DNA from: Pseudonocardia kujensis
GTDB lineage: Bacteria; Actinomycetota; Actinomycetes; Mycobacteriales; Pseudonocardiaceae
DNA length: 64,000 nt
Assembly (NCBI RefSeq): GCF_021283305.1
Contig: NZ_JAJSOK010000007.1
Coordinates: forward strand, 1-64,000
Reading direction: 5' to 3'
Shown: positions 44,227 through 52,633 of the stretch, in pieces
How the letters are laid out: each line of letters begins with the position of its first letter
How positions within the stretch are numbered: the first letter of the stretch is position 1
Notes under the pieces: generated by a model
The model's database searches: none
Told to the model about the DNA's origin: nothing
What the model saw: only the letters and a program-made list of their open reading frames with translations
Program-made: the position numbers and the translations under genes

Positions 44227-45525
44227 ATGTCCGTGCTCGATGAACCGGTCGGTGGACCGGGGAACCCGCTGGTGCGGGCCCTGCGCGGGGTCCCGGCCCA
44301 GGAACGCGCCGCCTTCGGCCCGGCCGACCGCGAGGCGCCGCCGGTGCAGTGGGTGCCGACCGCCGTGGCGATCCTGCTGGCCGCTCTGCTGCTGTGGGGC
44401 ATCTCGCGGGTCGCCCCCGCCACCATGGTCGGGACGGGCGCGCTCGGCCTCGCCCTCGGCTTCACGCTGTTCCACTCCCGCTTCGGCTTCACCTCCGGCT
44501 GGCGGCAGCTCGTCGCCGTCGGGCAGGGGGCCGCGATCCGGGCGCACATGGTGATGCTCGGAGTGGCGACCGTGCTGTTCGGCGTCATCTTCGCGACCGG
44601 CAGCGGGCTGTCGGGCGACCCCAGGGGCTTCGTCTCGCCGGTCGGGATCGGGCTGGTCGTGGGGGCGTTCCTGTTCGGCGCCGGCATGCAGATCGGCGGC
44701 TCCTGCGCCTCCGGCACGCTGTTCGCCGTCGGCAGCGGGCAGAGCGCGATCGTGCTGACGCTCTTCGGCTTCATCGTCGGCTCGGTGTTCGCCGCGCTGT
44801 CCTTCCCGTTCTGGAACGGCGTGGTGCCGCAGGGCCCGGCGATCTCGCTGGTCGACGTCTTCGGCGGCATCCCCGGCGCCGTCGGCGCGTCGCTGCTGGT
44901 CCTGGTGCTGATCACCGGCCTGACCTACTGGGTGGCCAAGCGGCGCACCCCGCCACCGGTCGAGCGGCCGCCGTCGGCCCACGGGGTCGCCCGCGTGCTG
45001 CGGGGCTCGTGGCCGCTGTGGGTCGGCGCGATCGTGCTGGCCGTGCTCAACGCCGCGGTGCTGTTCGTGTCCGGCCAGCCGTGGGGCGTGACGTCGGCGT
45101 TCGGCCTGTGGGGCGCCAAGGTCCTGCAGTGGTTCGGCGCCGAGCCGCAGAACTGGGCGTTCTGGCAGCAGCCCGCCAACGCGAAGTCGCTCGCCGGCCC
45201 GGTCCTCGCCGACCGGATCTCGGTGCTCGACCTCGGGATCATGGTCGGCGCGCTCTTCGCCTCCGCGGTCGGCGGCGCCTTCCTGCTGCACAAGCGGATC
45301 CCGTGGAAGCTGGCCGTCGGCGCGGTCGTCGGCGGGATCCTCATGGGGTACGGCGCGCGGCTCGCGGGGGGCTGCAACATCGGCGCCTACTTCTCCGGAA
45401 TCGCCTCGTTCAGCCTGCACGGCTGGATCTGGGGTGTGGTCGCGCTGGCCGGGACGTGGGTCGGGCTGCGGCTGCGGCCGCTGTTCGGGCTCTCGAACCC
45501 CAAGCCGGCCGACTCGATCTGCTGA
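44227..45525 (+). CDS. YeeE/YedE family sulfur transporter (TsuA-like)
   Basis: A 432-residue membrane protein with about nine helices. The duplicated family motifs carry the functional cysteines: GGSCASGTLF near residue 156 and GGCNIGAYFSG near residue 380, together with FSLHGW. TsuA-type members import thiosulfate, others move reduced sulfur species. Here it lies in the methanethiol oxidase operon, so could take up thiosulfate or sulfide/persulfide generated outside the membrane by the secreted oxidase. GAAGGAG precedes the ATG. Confidence 0.93.
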   Translation: MSVLDEPVGGPGNPLVRALRGVPAQERAAFGPADREAPPVQWVPTAVAILLAALLLWGISRVAPATMVGTGALGLALGFTLFHSRFGFTSGWRQLVAVGQGAAIRAHMVMLGVATVLFGVIFATGSGLSGDPRGFVSPVGIGLVVGAFLFGAGMQIGGSCASGTLFAVGSGQSAIVLTLFGFIVGSVFAALSFPFWNGVVPQGPAISLVDVFGGIPGAVGASLLVLVLITGLTYWVAKRRTPPPVERPPSAHGVARVLRGSWPLWVGAIVLAVLNAAVLFVSGQPWGVTSAFGLWGAKVLQWFGAEPQNWAFWQQPANAKSLAGPVLADRISVLDLGIMVGALFASAVGGAFLLHKRIPWKLAVGAVVGGILMGYGARLAGGCNIGAYFSGIASFSLHGWIWGVVALAGTWVGLRLRPLFGLSNPKPADSIC

Positions 45526-45545
45526 TCACCAGAAAGGAACCCTCC

Positions 45546-45776
45546 ATGATCCGTGTGACCTCCGCCGTGCTCGGCGGGATCGCCCTGACCACGCTCGCCG
45601 GCGGTGTCGCCAACGCCGCGCCGGTGATCGCCGAGCCGCCGACGGAGCCGGGCCCGGCCGTCGCGGGCAACCCCCTGTGGGCCACCGACCACGTGCCGGT
45701 CCCGATCGACGACCCGACCTTCGGGGTCTTCGACGCGATCGCGCCGGTCTACGGCCTCGTCGGCGGCATCAACTAG
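45546..45776 (+). CDS. Small secreted protein of unknown function
   Basis: A 76-residue protein with a clear signal peptide (AVLGGIALTTLAGGVANA/AP near residue 25) and a Pro/Val-rich mature region that ends in FDAIAPVYGLVGGIN. It is preceded by GAAAGGAA and is the last gene of the sulfur operon, followed by the strong hairpin. It looks similar in design to the secreted protein at 39857-40186 that begins the operon. No family is recognised. Confidence 0.65.
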   Translation: MIRVTSAVLGGIALTTLAGGVANAAPVIAEPPTEPGPAVAGNPLWATDHVPVPIDDPTFGVFDAIAPVYGLVGGIN

Positions 45777-45796
45777 CGCCGACCTGCCCACCGGGG

Positions 45797-45840
45797 ACCG
45801 GAGCCGCCACGACCTCGCGAGCGGTCGTGGCGGCTCCGGT
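45797..45840 (+). terminator. Strong operon terminator, perfect 18-bp stem
   Basis: accggagccgccacgacc is followed by eight loop bases and its exact reverse complement. It begins 20 bp after the last stop of the sulfur operon. No U-tract follows, which is normal at this GC content. Confidence 0.85.
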
Positions 45841-45975
45841 GTGTCCGGGGGCGTCCGGGTCGCGTCCGGGGGTGGCCGCCGCTCGTCGGTCCGCAGGGGC
45901 CGTTCACGGACCCGCCGGGTGAGGTGGTCCGCCGCCGGCTCCCGTCGCGGGCCTGCGGGGATCAGGGTGGTGTTC

Positions 45976-46281
45976 ATGCTGTTCATCGGGCCGCCGGCCG
46001 ACGAGTCGACGGACGAGCACGAGGGCTACGTCGCCGGGCTCGACGCCGCCGGCCGGGCCACCGACATCTGGACCGACGTCCGGGGCCGGCTGTCCGCGTA
46101 CGTCGCCGTGATCCCCCGGTGCGAGTGCGGGTGGTCGGGCGTGCCGCAGCCGGCCGACACCGCCGGGCACGACGCCGCCGAGCGGGAGTGGATCGACGGG
46201 CACTTCGCCGCCGTCGTCGGGACGGGGCCGTGGCCGGACGAGATGTTCCTGCGATCCCCCGTCCGGGCGACCTCCCCGTGA
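45976..46281 (+). CDS. Hypothetical protein with CxCGW motif
   Basis: A 101-residue protein of unknown function. The segment IPRCECGWSGVPQPAD resembles a zinc-knuckle or Cys-bearing loop found in small actinobacterial proteins, and EREWIDGHF follows. The ATG at 45976 is chosen; two GTG codons just upstream are alternatives. The gene is monocistronic, bounded by two hairpins. Function is not inferred. Confidence 0.6.
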   Translation: MLFIGPPADESTDEHEGYVAGLDAAGRATDIWTDVRGRLSAYVAVIPRCECGWSGVPQPADTAGHDAAEREWIDGHFAAVVGTGPWPDEMFLRSPVRATSP

Positions 46282-46288
46282 CATGGGC

Positions 46289-46314
46289 TCCTGCGACGGG
46301 GCCCCGTCGCAGGA
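46289..46314 (+). terminator. Perfect palindromic terminator
   Basis: A 26-bp perfect palindrome (tcctgcgacgggg and its complement) starts 8 bp after the hypothetical gene. Confidence 0.7.
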
Positions 46315-46325
46315 ACTCCGTGGCG

Positions 46326-46353
46326 TGAACTCCGTGACGTGAGCCGGAGTTCA
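46326..46353. promoter_or_regulatory. Inverted repeat in the nitronate monooxygenase promoter region
   Basis: tgaactccg and cggagttca are separated by 10 bp, overlapping a direct repeat of gaactccgtg. About 60 bp further on, tcgatcgttcgttcagt (46402-46418) resembles a degenerate TetR operator. Either could regulate the downstream gene. Confidence 0.45.
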
Positions 46354-46357
46354 TTGA

Positions 46358-47467
<1,110 letters not shown>

Positions 47468-47473
47468 CCGCCC

Positions 47474-47690
47474 CGCGAGTCGGCAGTTCCGGCTGCGCGA
47501 GTCGGCAGTTCCGGTAGCGGCAAGGCGGCAGTTCCGGTAGCGCGAGTCGGCAATTCCGGTAGCGCAAGGCGAGCTGTGAGCTTCCGCGAGTGGAGCTGGG
47601 GTTCCGCGAGTCGCGAGTTCCGGTAGCGCGAGTCGGGCTGTGGGCTTCCGCGAGTCGCGAGTTCCGGGAGCGCGGGTCGGAGGCTGCGCG
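47474..47690. repeat. 22-bp tandem array (about 10 copies)
   Basis: Ten adjacent units of 20-23 bp, all beginning cgcgagtcg or cgcaaggcg. Two versions occur: one ends gcagttccggtag, the other ends gctgtgggcttc, and they alternate in the right half. It fills the gap between the nitronate monooxygenase stop and the DksA-like gene. No frame is maintained because the units are 22 bp. Function unknown; it could act at the RNA level or as a binding array. Confidence 0.9.
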
Positions 47691-47719
47691 CGGCGGTCGG
47701 GGCCGGGAGAGTGGAGGGC

Positions 47720-48163
47720 ATGCCTCCCGATCCCGGACCCGACCGCCGCGCGCGCTCCACCGCGGGCCGCGCAGAGTCGACGGAGGTGGCATCGGCCGAT
47801 CCGCCGCCCGCCGCCGAGCGGATCGCGGCCGCCCGCGCCGAGGCCATCGCCCGGGCCGCGGCGCTCGAGGTTCAGGTCGCGGCGCTCGCGGAACAACAGG
47901 CGTTGACCACGCACGACGACGAGCACGACCCCGAGGGCGTCACGATCGGCTTCGAGCGCGCCCAGCTCCTCGGCCTGCTCGGCGGGGCGCGGGACGAGAT
48001 CGCGGCGCTCGACCGCGCAGCCGAACGACTGCGCGAGGGCCGCTACGGCGACTGCGCCGACTGCGGTGCCGCCATCCCCGACGTCCGGCTCGAAGCCCTC
48101 CCCGCCGCCGAAACCTGCCTGGCCTGCGCCGACCTCCGCCGCGGCCGTCGTCGACGCCGCTGA
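47720..48163 (+). CDS. TraR/DksA-type zinc finger protein
   Basis: A 147-residue protein. The C-terminal C4 zinc finger (YGDCADCGAAIPDVRLEAL followed by TCLACA) and the preceding coiled-coil helix (LLGGARDEIAALDRAAERLREG) define the TraR/DksA family, which acts on RNA polymerase. The Ala-rich first 35 residues are a linker without a motif. Full DksA is about the same length. The ATG at 47720 is chosen for the GGAGGG site. It follows directly after the 22-bp array. Confidence 0.88.
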   Translation: MPPDPGPDRRARSTAGRAESTEVASADPPPAAERIAAARAEAIARAAALEVQVAALAEQQALTTHDDEHDPEGVTIGFERAQLLGLLGGARDEIAALDRAAERLREGRYGDCADCGAAIPDVRLEALPAAETCLACADLRRGRRRRR

Positions 48164-48211
48164 GCGACGGCTTCCCACCCGCCGTCCGTCGGGCCTTGAG
48201 TCGTCGTGCGC

Positions 48212-48530
48212 CGTCACACACCCCTCGGGCCGCCCCACACTCTCCCGGCTCTGCCACACCCACTCGCGGTCCCGGCCACACGCGCGAGGTGTACGGCACA
48301 CCGAACCGACGGCCGGTGTCATGTCGCTCCGGTCGTGCCGCAGGTCGAGCGTGGAGCACGCGCGCGGAGTGGGACGACACGATCGGCGGGGCCACCGGCC
48401 GGCGGCGCGCCGGGTCGGACGGTTCGCTGCCCGGACTCCGCGGGTGTGGGGCCGGGTCGGCATGCGCGTGCGGCGCCGGGACGGGTGTGGGACCGGCAGG
48501 CAACGGGCGTGCGGCGCCGGAAGGGGTGGG
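48212..48530. repeat. Degenerate CACAC/GTGTG periodic region
   Basis: In the 549-bp gap between the DksA-like and MFS genes, cacac recurs at 48215, 48236, 48255, 48277 and 48297, a spacing of 19-22 bp. The right half (48442-48530) carries gggtgtggg and gcgtgcggcgccgg elements at similar spacing, so the two halves are roughly inverted. The copies are poor. The rest of the gap, 48531-48712, holds only a likely promoter. Confidence 0.5.
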
Positions 48531-48712
48531 CGGAGCGACCACGGACGAGGGCGGCTCGCCCGGGCGCGGGCGCCATCGTGCGATTCCCGCCACGTGATCG
48601 GGATGAAGCGCCCTGACCAGCGTAAACGACCCCCACACGACTGATCGTTCCATCCTGCAATCCCGTGGCACCGGGACTAGCGTTCCCCGCCGGTATGACG
48701 GAAGGACATGTA

Positions 48713-50116
48713 GTGGCCGACGAGGGACGCGACTCCGGGCTGACCCTGGACGAGATCACCATCACCGACGAGGCGACGATCCGGAGGGCGGTCGGCGCGG
48801 CCGCCATCGGCAACGTCACCGAGTGGTACGACTTCGGGGTCTACTCGTACCTCGTCGTCACGATCACCAAGGTCTTCTTCACCGACCTGCCCCCCGCGAC
48901 GGCGACGGTCTACGCGTTCGCGGTCTTCGCCGTCTCCTTCGTCGTCCGGCCGCTCGGCGGGCTGTTCTTCGGCCCGCTCGGGGACCGCATCGGCCGGACG
49001 AAGGTCCTCTCGATCACGGTGATCATGATGGCGGCCGGGACGACGATCCTCGGCCTGCTGCCCGGCTACGCGACGATCGGCATCGCGGCGCCGCTGCTGG
49101 TCCTGCTGGTCCGGCTGATCCAGGGCTTCTCGACGGGCGGTGAGTACGGCGGCGCGATGACCTTCATCGCCGAGTACGCCCCGGACCGGCGGCGCGGGTT
49201 CCTGGGCAGCTGGCTGGAGTTCGGCACGCTCACCGGCTACGCGCTGGGCGCCGGCCTCGTCACCTTCCTGACCTGGCTCCTGACGCCCGAGCAGCTGGTG
49301 AGCTGGGGCTGGCGGATCCCGTTCCTGCTGGCGCTGCCGCTCGGTGTCGTCGGGCTCTACCTGCGGGTGAAGCTGGAGGAGACGCCCGCCTTCCAGGCGA
49401 TGCTGAAGTCGTCGGAGTCGAAGGAGGGCACCCCGACCGGCCGCGCCTTCCGGCTGATCTTCACCAGGTACTGGAAGCAGATGCTGATCGCGGGCGGCGT
49501 GATCATCGCCTGGAACGTCACGAACTACGTGCTGACCGCGTACGTCCCGACCTACGTCACGCAGACGCTGCCACCGGAGGACCGGATCAGCGAGTCGGCG
49601 TCGAACCTGCTGCAGATCGCCGTGCTGGTGATCCTCATGGCCGTGATCACCTTCCTCGGCCGGCTCAGCGACCGGATCGGTCGGCGCCCGGTGCTCATGA
49701 TCGGGTCGGTGGCGCTCGTGGTCCTCGGCCTGCCGTCCGTGCTGCTGCTGCGTCAGGGCGGCGTCGGCGCGACGTTCCTCGGCCTGCTGGTGATGGGCCT
49801 GATGCTGGTCTGCTTCTCCTCGACCGCGCCGTCGACGCTCCCGGCGCTGTTCCCGACCGAGATCCGCTACGGCGGTCTGTCGATCACGTTCAACCTCTTC
49901 GTGTCCGCCTTCGCCGGCACGGCCGCCACGGTGATCGGGGCCCTGGTGCTGGCCACCGGCGACCTCAACTGGCCCGGCTACTACCTGATCGCGGCCGGTG
50001 TCGTCGGCGCGATCTCGGTGTGGCTGCTCGCCGAGAGCGCCCGCCGGCCCCTGGCCGGCTCGCGGCCCGCGGCGTCCAGCGAGGCCGAGGCGCGCGAGCT
50101 CATCGAGGAGGACTAG
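48713..50116 (+). CDS. MFS transporter, metabolite:H+ symporter (MHS) type
   Basis: A 467-residue, 12-helix major facilitator with GNVTEWYDFGVYSYL in helix 1 and GPLGDRIGRTKVLSIT between helices 2 and 3, the form of the MHS branch (proline/betaine, alpha-ketoglutarate, citrate or dicarboxylate symport). QGFSTGGEYGGAMTFIAEYAP is another hallmark. The GTG at 48713 has a GGAAGG site 8 bases upstream; ATG 48695 is the alternative. Its stop shares ctag with the convergent MBL gene. Confidence 0.9.
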   Translation: MADEGRDSGLTLDEITITDEATIRRAVGAAAIGNVTEWYDFGVYSYLVVTITKVFFTDLPPATATVYAFAVFAVSFVVRPLGGLFFGPLGDRIGRTKVLSITVIMMAAGTTILGLLPGYATIGIAAPLLVLLVRLIQGFSTGGEYGGAMTFIAEYAPDRRRGFLGSWLEFGTLTGYALGAGLVTFLTWLLTPEQLVSWGWRIPFLLALPLGVVGLYLRVKLEETPAFQAMLKSSESKEGTPTGRAFRLIFTRYWKQMLIAGGVIIAWNVTNYVLTAYVPTYVTQTLPPEDRISESASNLLQIAVLVILMAVITFLGRLSDRIGRRPVLMIGSVALVVLGLPSVLLLRQGGVGATFLGLLVMGLMLVCFSSTAPSTLPALFPTEIRYGGLSITFNLFVSAFAGTAATVIGALVLATGDLNWPGYYLIAAGVVGAISVWLLAESARRPLAGSRPAASSEAEARELIEED

Positions 50117-51249
50117 GCGACGGCACGCCGCGCGAGCCGGACCCGCAGGGTGTGGTCGGGCTCGGGCGCGGTGATCGCGCCCGGGACGCCGCCCAGGCAC
50201 TCGAGCTCGCCGCGGTCGACGAGGTAGCGCACGTGGGAGGCGGTCTCGGCGAGCGCGCCGATACGCATCGGACCGACCTCCTCCCACGGCCGCGACCAGG
50301 TCAGACGAGCGGCCAGCTCCCACATCGTGGGTTCGCCGGCCTCCCGGACGATCTCCGTCAGCTCGTCGCACCGTTCGGCGTGGTGCGCCTGCAGTGCGCG
50401 GGACCGCGCGGCGAGCCCGCGGAACCGGTATTCGTGGGCGGGGAGCGCCGTGAGCCCGCCGTGCTCGGTGTCGGTGACCGCGACGCGTTCGAGCGAGTCG
50501 AGGAAGGTGGCGAGGGCCGGGGCGTCGGAGCTGGGCGTGAGGCCGATGTTCGGGGTGATCCGCGGCAGGACGTGGTCGCCGGTCAGCAGCACCCCGGCGT
50601 CGGCCTCGAGCAGGCAGATGTGCCCCGGGGTGTGCCCGGGCGTCCAGAGGGTGCGGAGCGTACGGCCCTTCACCGGGAGGACGTCACCGTCGTCGAGCAG
50701 GACGTCCGGCTCCGCCATCGACCCGTCGGGTCCGCCGGAGCGCGGCCCGGTGAGCTCCCCGACCTCGGTGTCCGAGGCGCCGCAGCCGCAGAGCCAGCCG
50801 GCCATGACCCGGCGGCTGTCCTCGGCGCTGCCCGAGCTCCAGCGCTGGGGGAGCGTCGCGGCCTCGGCCGTGTGCATCGCGATCCACGCGCCGCTGTGCT
50901 CGGCGAGCCGCCCGGACAGGCCGTGGTGGTCCGGGTGGACGTGCGTCGCGACGATCCCGATGACGTCGTCGAAGCCCGCGCCCGCGGCCCGCAGCCCGCC
51001 GACCAGGGCGTCCCAGGTCTCGTCGGTGTCCCACCCCGGGTCGACGACGACCACGCCGTCGTCGCCCGGGACCAGGTAGCAGAGCGTGTATCGCAACGGG
51101 TTGTGCGGGATCGGGACCGGCACGGACCACAGGCCCGCCTCCAGTCGCTCGACGGGCGGGAGCACCTTCGCCGCCCACGCCTCGCGCTGCGCGGTCCCGA
51201 CGACCTCCACACCCGCGGGGACGCCGCCCGCGGGGACCCTCTGCGCCAC
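50113..51249 (-). CDS. MBL-fold metallo-hydrolase
   Basis: A 378-residue metallo-beta-lactamase-fold hydrolase. The metal-binding motif THVHPDHHG is near residue 100, with later ligand His in TPGHTPGH and TGDH. A second C-terminal domain of about 110 residues (winged-helix-like, LARHVRY... region) follows, as in glyoxalase/RNase-like MBL proteins with a SdsA-like tail. The substrate is not determinable. The GTG start at 51249 has only a poor ribosome site. Its stop overlaps the MFS stop on the opposite strand. Confidence 0.88.
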   Translation of the reverse strand: MAQRVPAGGVPAGVEVVGTAQREAWAAKVLPPVERLEAGLWSVPVPIPHNPLRYTLCYLVPGDDGVVVVDPGWDTDETWDALVGGLRAAGAGFDDVIGIVATHVHPDHHGLSGRLAEHSGAWIAMHTAEAATLPQRWSSGSAEDSRRVMAGWLCGCGASDTEVGELTGPRSGGPDGSMAEPDVLLDDGDVLPVKGRTLRTLWTPGHTPGHICLLEADAGVLLTGDHVLPRITPNIGLTPSSDAPALATFLDSLERVAVTDTEHGGLTALPAHEYRFRGLAARSRALQAHHAERCDELTEIVREAGEPTMWELAARLTWSRPWEEVGPMRIGALAETASHVRYLVDRGELECLGGVPGAITAPEPDHTLRVRLARRAVA

Positions 51250-51318
51250 CCGGCCACCCCACTTCCTGGACGCCGAACGTCCGAAAACCTGCTCGGACGG
51301 TAACCCGGCCCGGGCGGC

Positions 51319-51906
51319 TCACTCAAGCGAGCGGAGGAGGAACGTGACGAGACGCTCCGCGTAGTCCTCGACGTCGATGTTCGGCCGCAGCCGCTCCGGG
51401 GTGGACGAGACGTGCAGTGCGACTCCGCCGCACAGGGTGTCGAGCAGCAGCGTGACCGGGGTGTCGGCGGCGATCTCGCCGCGGTCGATCCCTCGCCGGA
51501 CCATCGCCCGCGCCGCCCGCACCTGGGCCTCGCGGTGCCGTTCCCAGCGCTCGGCCACCCCGGGGAGCTGCGGGGCGTCCAGCCCCATCCGCTGGAACGC
51601 GCGTCCGGACGGGCCGAGGTGCATGTCCAGGAGCTGTCGGGCCAGCCGGACGAGGTCGCCGCGGAGGGTGCCGGTGTCGACGTCCGCGACGACCGGTACG
51701 CGCTCGGCGAGCGCGCCGACCAGCAGGGCTTCCTTGCTCGGCCAGCGCAGGTAGATCGACGCCTTGCCGACGCCGGCGCGGCGGGCCACCGCCTCGACGC
51801 TGAACCCCGCCCAGCCCTGCGAGCCGAAGAGCTCGACGGCGGCGCGCGCGACCCGCCGGTCGACGTCCGGATCGCGGGGGCGGCCCGCGGCGGGGGAGGC
51901 GCTCAT
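51319..51906 (-). CDS. TetR family transcriptional regulator
   Basis: A 195-residue TetR regulator. The HTH region is RRVARAAVELFGSQGWAGFS and VEAVARRAGVGKASIYLRWPSKEALL, with a C-terminal TetR_C-type domain. It is upstream of the MBL gene on the same strand and divergent from the MarR/MFS operon, so it may control either. Starts at ATG 51906 with no obvious alternative. Confidence 0.92.
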   Translation of the reverse strand: MSASPAAGRPRDPDVDRRVARAAVELFGSQGWAGFSVEAVARRAGVGKASIYLRWPSKEALLVGALAERVPVVADVDTGTLRGDLVRLARQLLDMHLGPSGRAFQRMGLDAPQLPGVAERWERHREAQVRAARAMVRRGIDRGEIAADTPVTLLLDTLCGGVALHVSSTPERLRPNIDVEDYAERLVTFLLRSLE

Positions 51907-52016
51907 CTCGCGGCCAGGTTAGCCCCGGTCCGGGCGCGGTCCGAGCGGGACGGACGGGACGACGGTGTCCGGAGGACCTGATGGGGCGAACGTGACGGAC
52001 CAGAATTGCATGGCGA

Positions 52017-52034
52017 AAGCATCAGGCTATGCTT
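52017..52034. promoter_or_regulatory. Inverted repeat in the marR promoter
   Basis: aagcat and atgctt are separated by six bases, 28 bp before the marR start and overlapping the likely -10 (tatgct). Flanking ttgcat copies at 52006 and 52033 suggest a multi-site operator, probably for MarR autoregulation. Confidence 0.55.
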
Positions 52035-52061
52035 GCATGTAGCAACCAAAGGGAGAGGACC

Positions 52062-52556
52062 GTGATCAGCACGTCGACGGCGTCCGACCTCGTGGAGGCC
52101 ATCCGCGAGTTCGTCGGCCTCGGCCGTCTCGCGCGCCAGCTGGCCGACGCCGAGCCGCCCGCCGAGGGCTCGTGCGTCCTGCACCCGTCGAGCGCCGGGC
52201 TGCTCGGCCTGCTGGTGGGGGAGGGGGAGCAGCGGCTCGGGGTGCTGGCCGCGTCGCTCGACGTCGACGCCTCGGTGATCAGCCGACGCGTCGCCGCCCT
52301 CGAGGAGGCCGGCCTCGTCGCGCGCCGTCCCGACCCGCAGGACCGCCGCGCGCAGCTCGTGGGCGCGACCGACCGGGGGCGTGCCGCCCTCGTCGCCTAT
52401 CGCGAGCACCGCGCCGAGCAGGTCGCCGCCGCCCTCGCCCACCGCACGGACGAGGAGGTCGGCCGGATCGCCGGCGAGCTCCGCGGCCTGGTCGCGGACC
52501 TGCACCGGATCCCGCCAGCCCCGCGGCGGCGGTCCGAGCCGGCGCCGACGCGTTGA
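52062..52556 (+). CDS. MarR family transcriptional regulator
   Basis: A 164-residue MarR regulator with a winged helix: LGVLAASLDVDASVISRRVA, then ALEEAGLVARRPDPQDRRAQLVGATDRGRAAL. It precedes a DHA2 drug exporter, the most common partner for MarR repressors, and its promoter has a dyad. The start GTG at 52062 has a GAGAGGA site. Ligand unknown. Confidence 0.93.
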   Translation: MISTSTASDLVEAIREFVGLGRLARQLADAEPPAEGSCVLHPSSAGLLGLLVGEGEQRLGVLAASLDVDASVISRRVAALEEAGLVARRPDPQDRRAQLVGATDRGRAALVAYREHRAEQVAAALAHRTDEEVGRIAGELRGLVADLHRIPPAPRRRSEPAPTR

Positions 52557-52633
52557 CCGCCGGCCGCCCGGGTCCGCCCCGGCCGACATCTCCCCGCACG
52601 AACCCGGAAGATCCGAGAGACGAGGAAACACGC

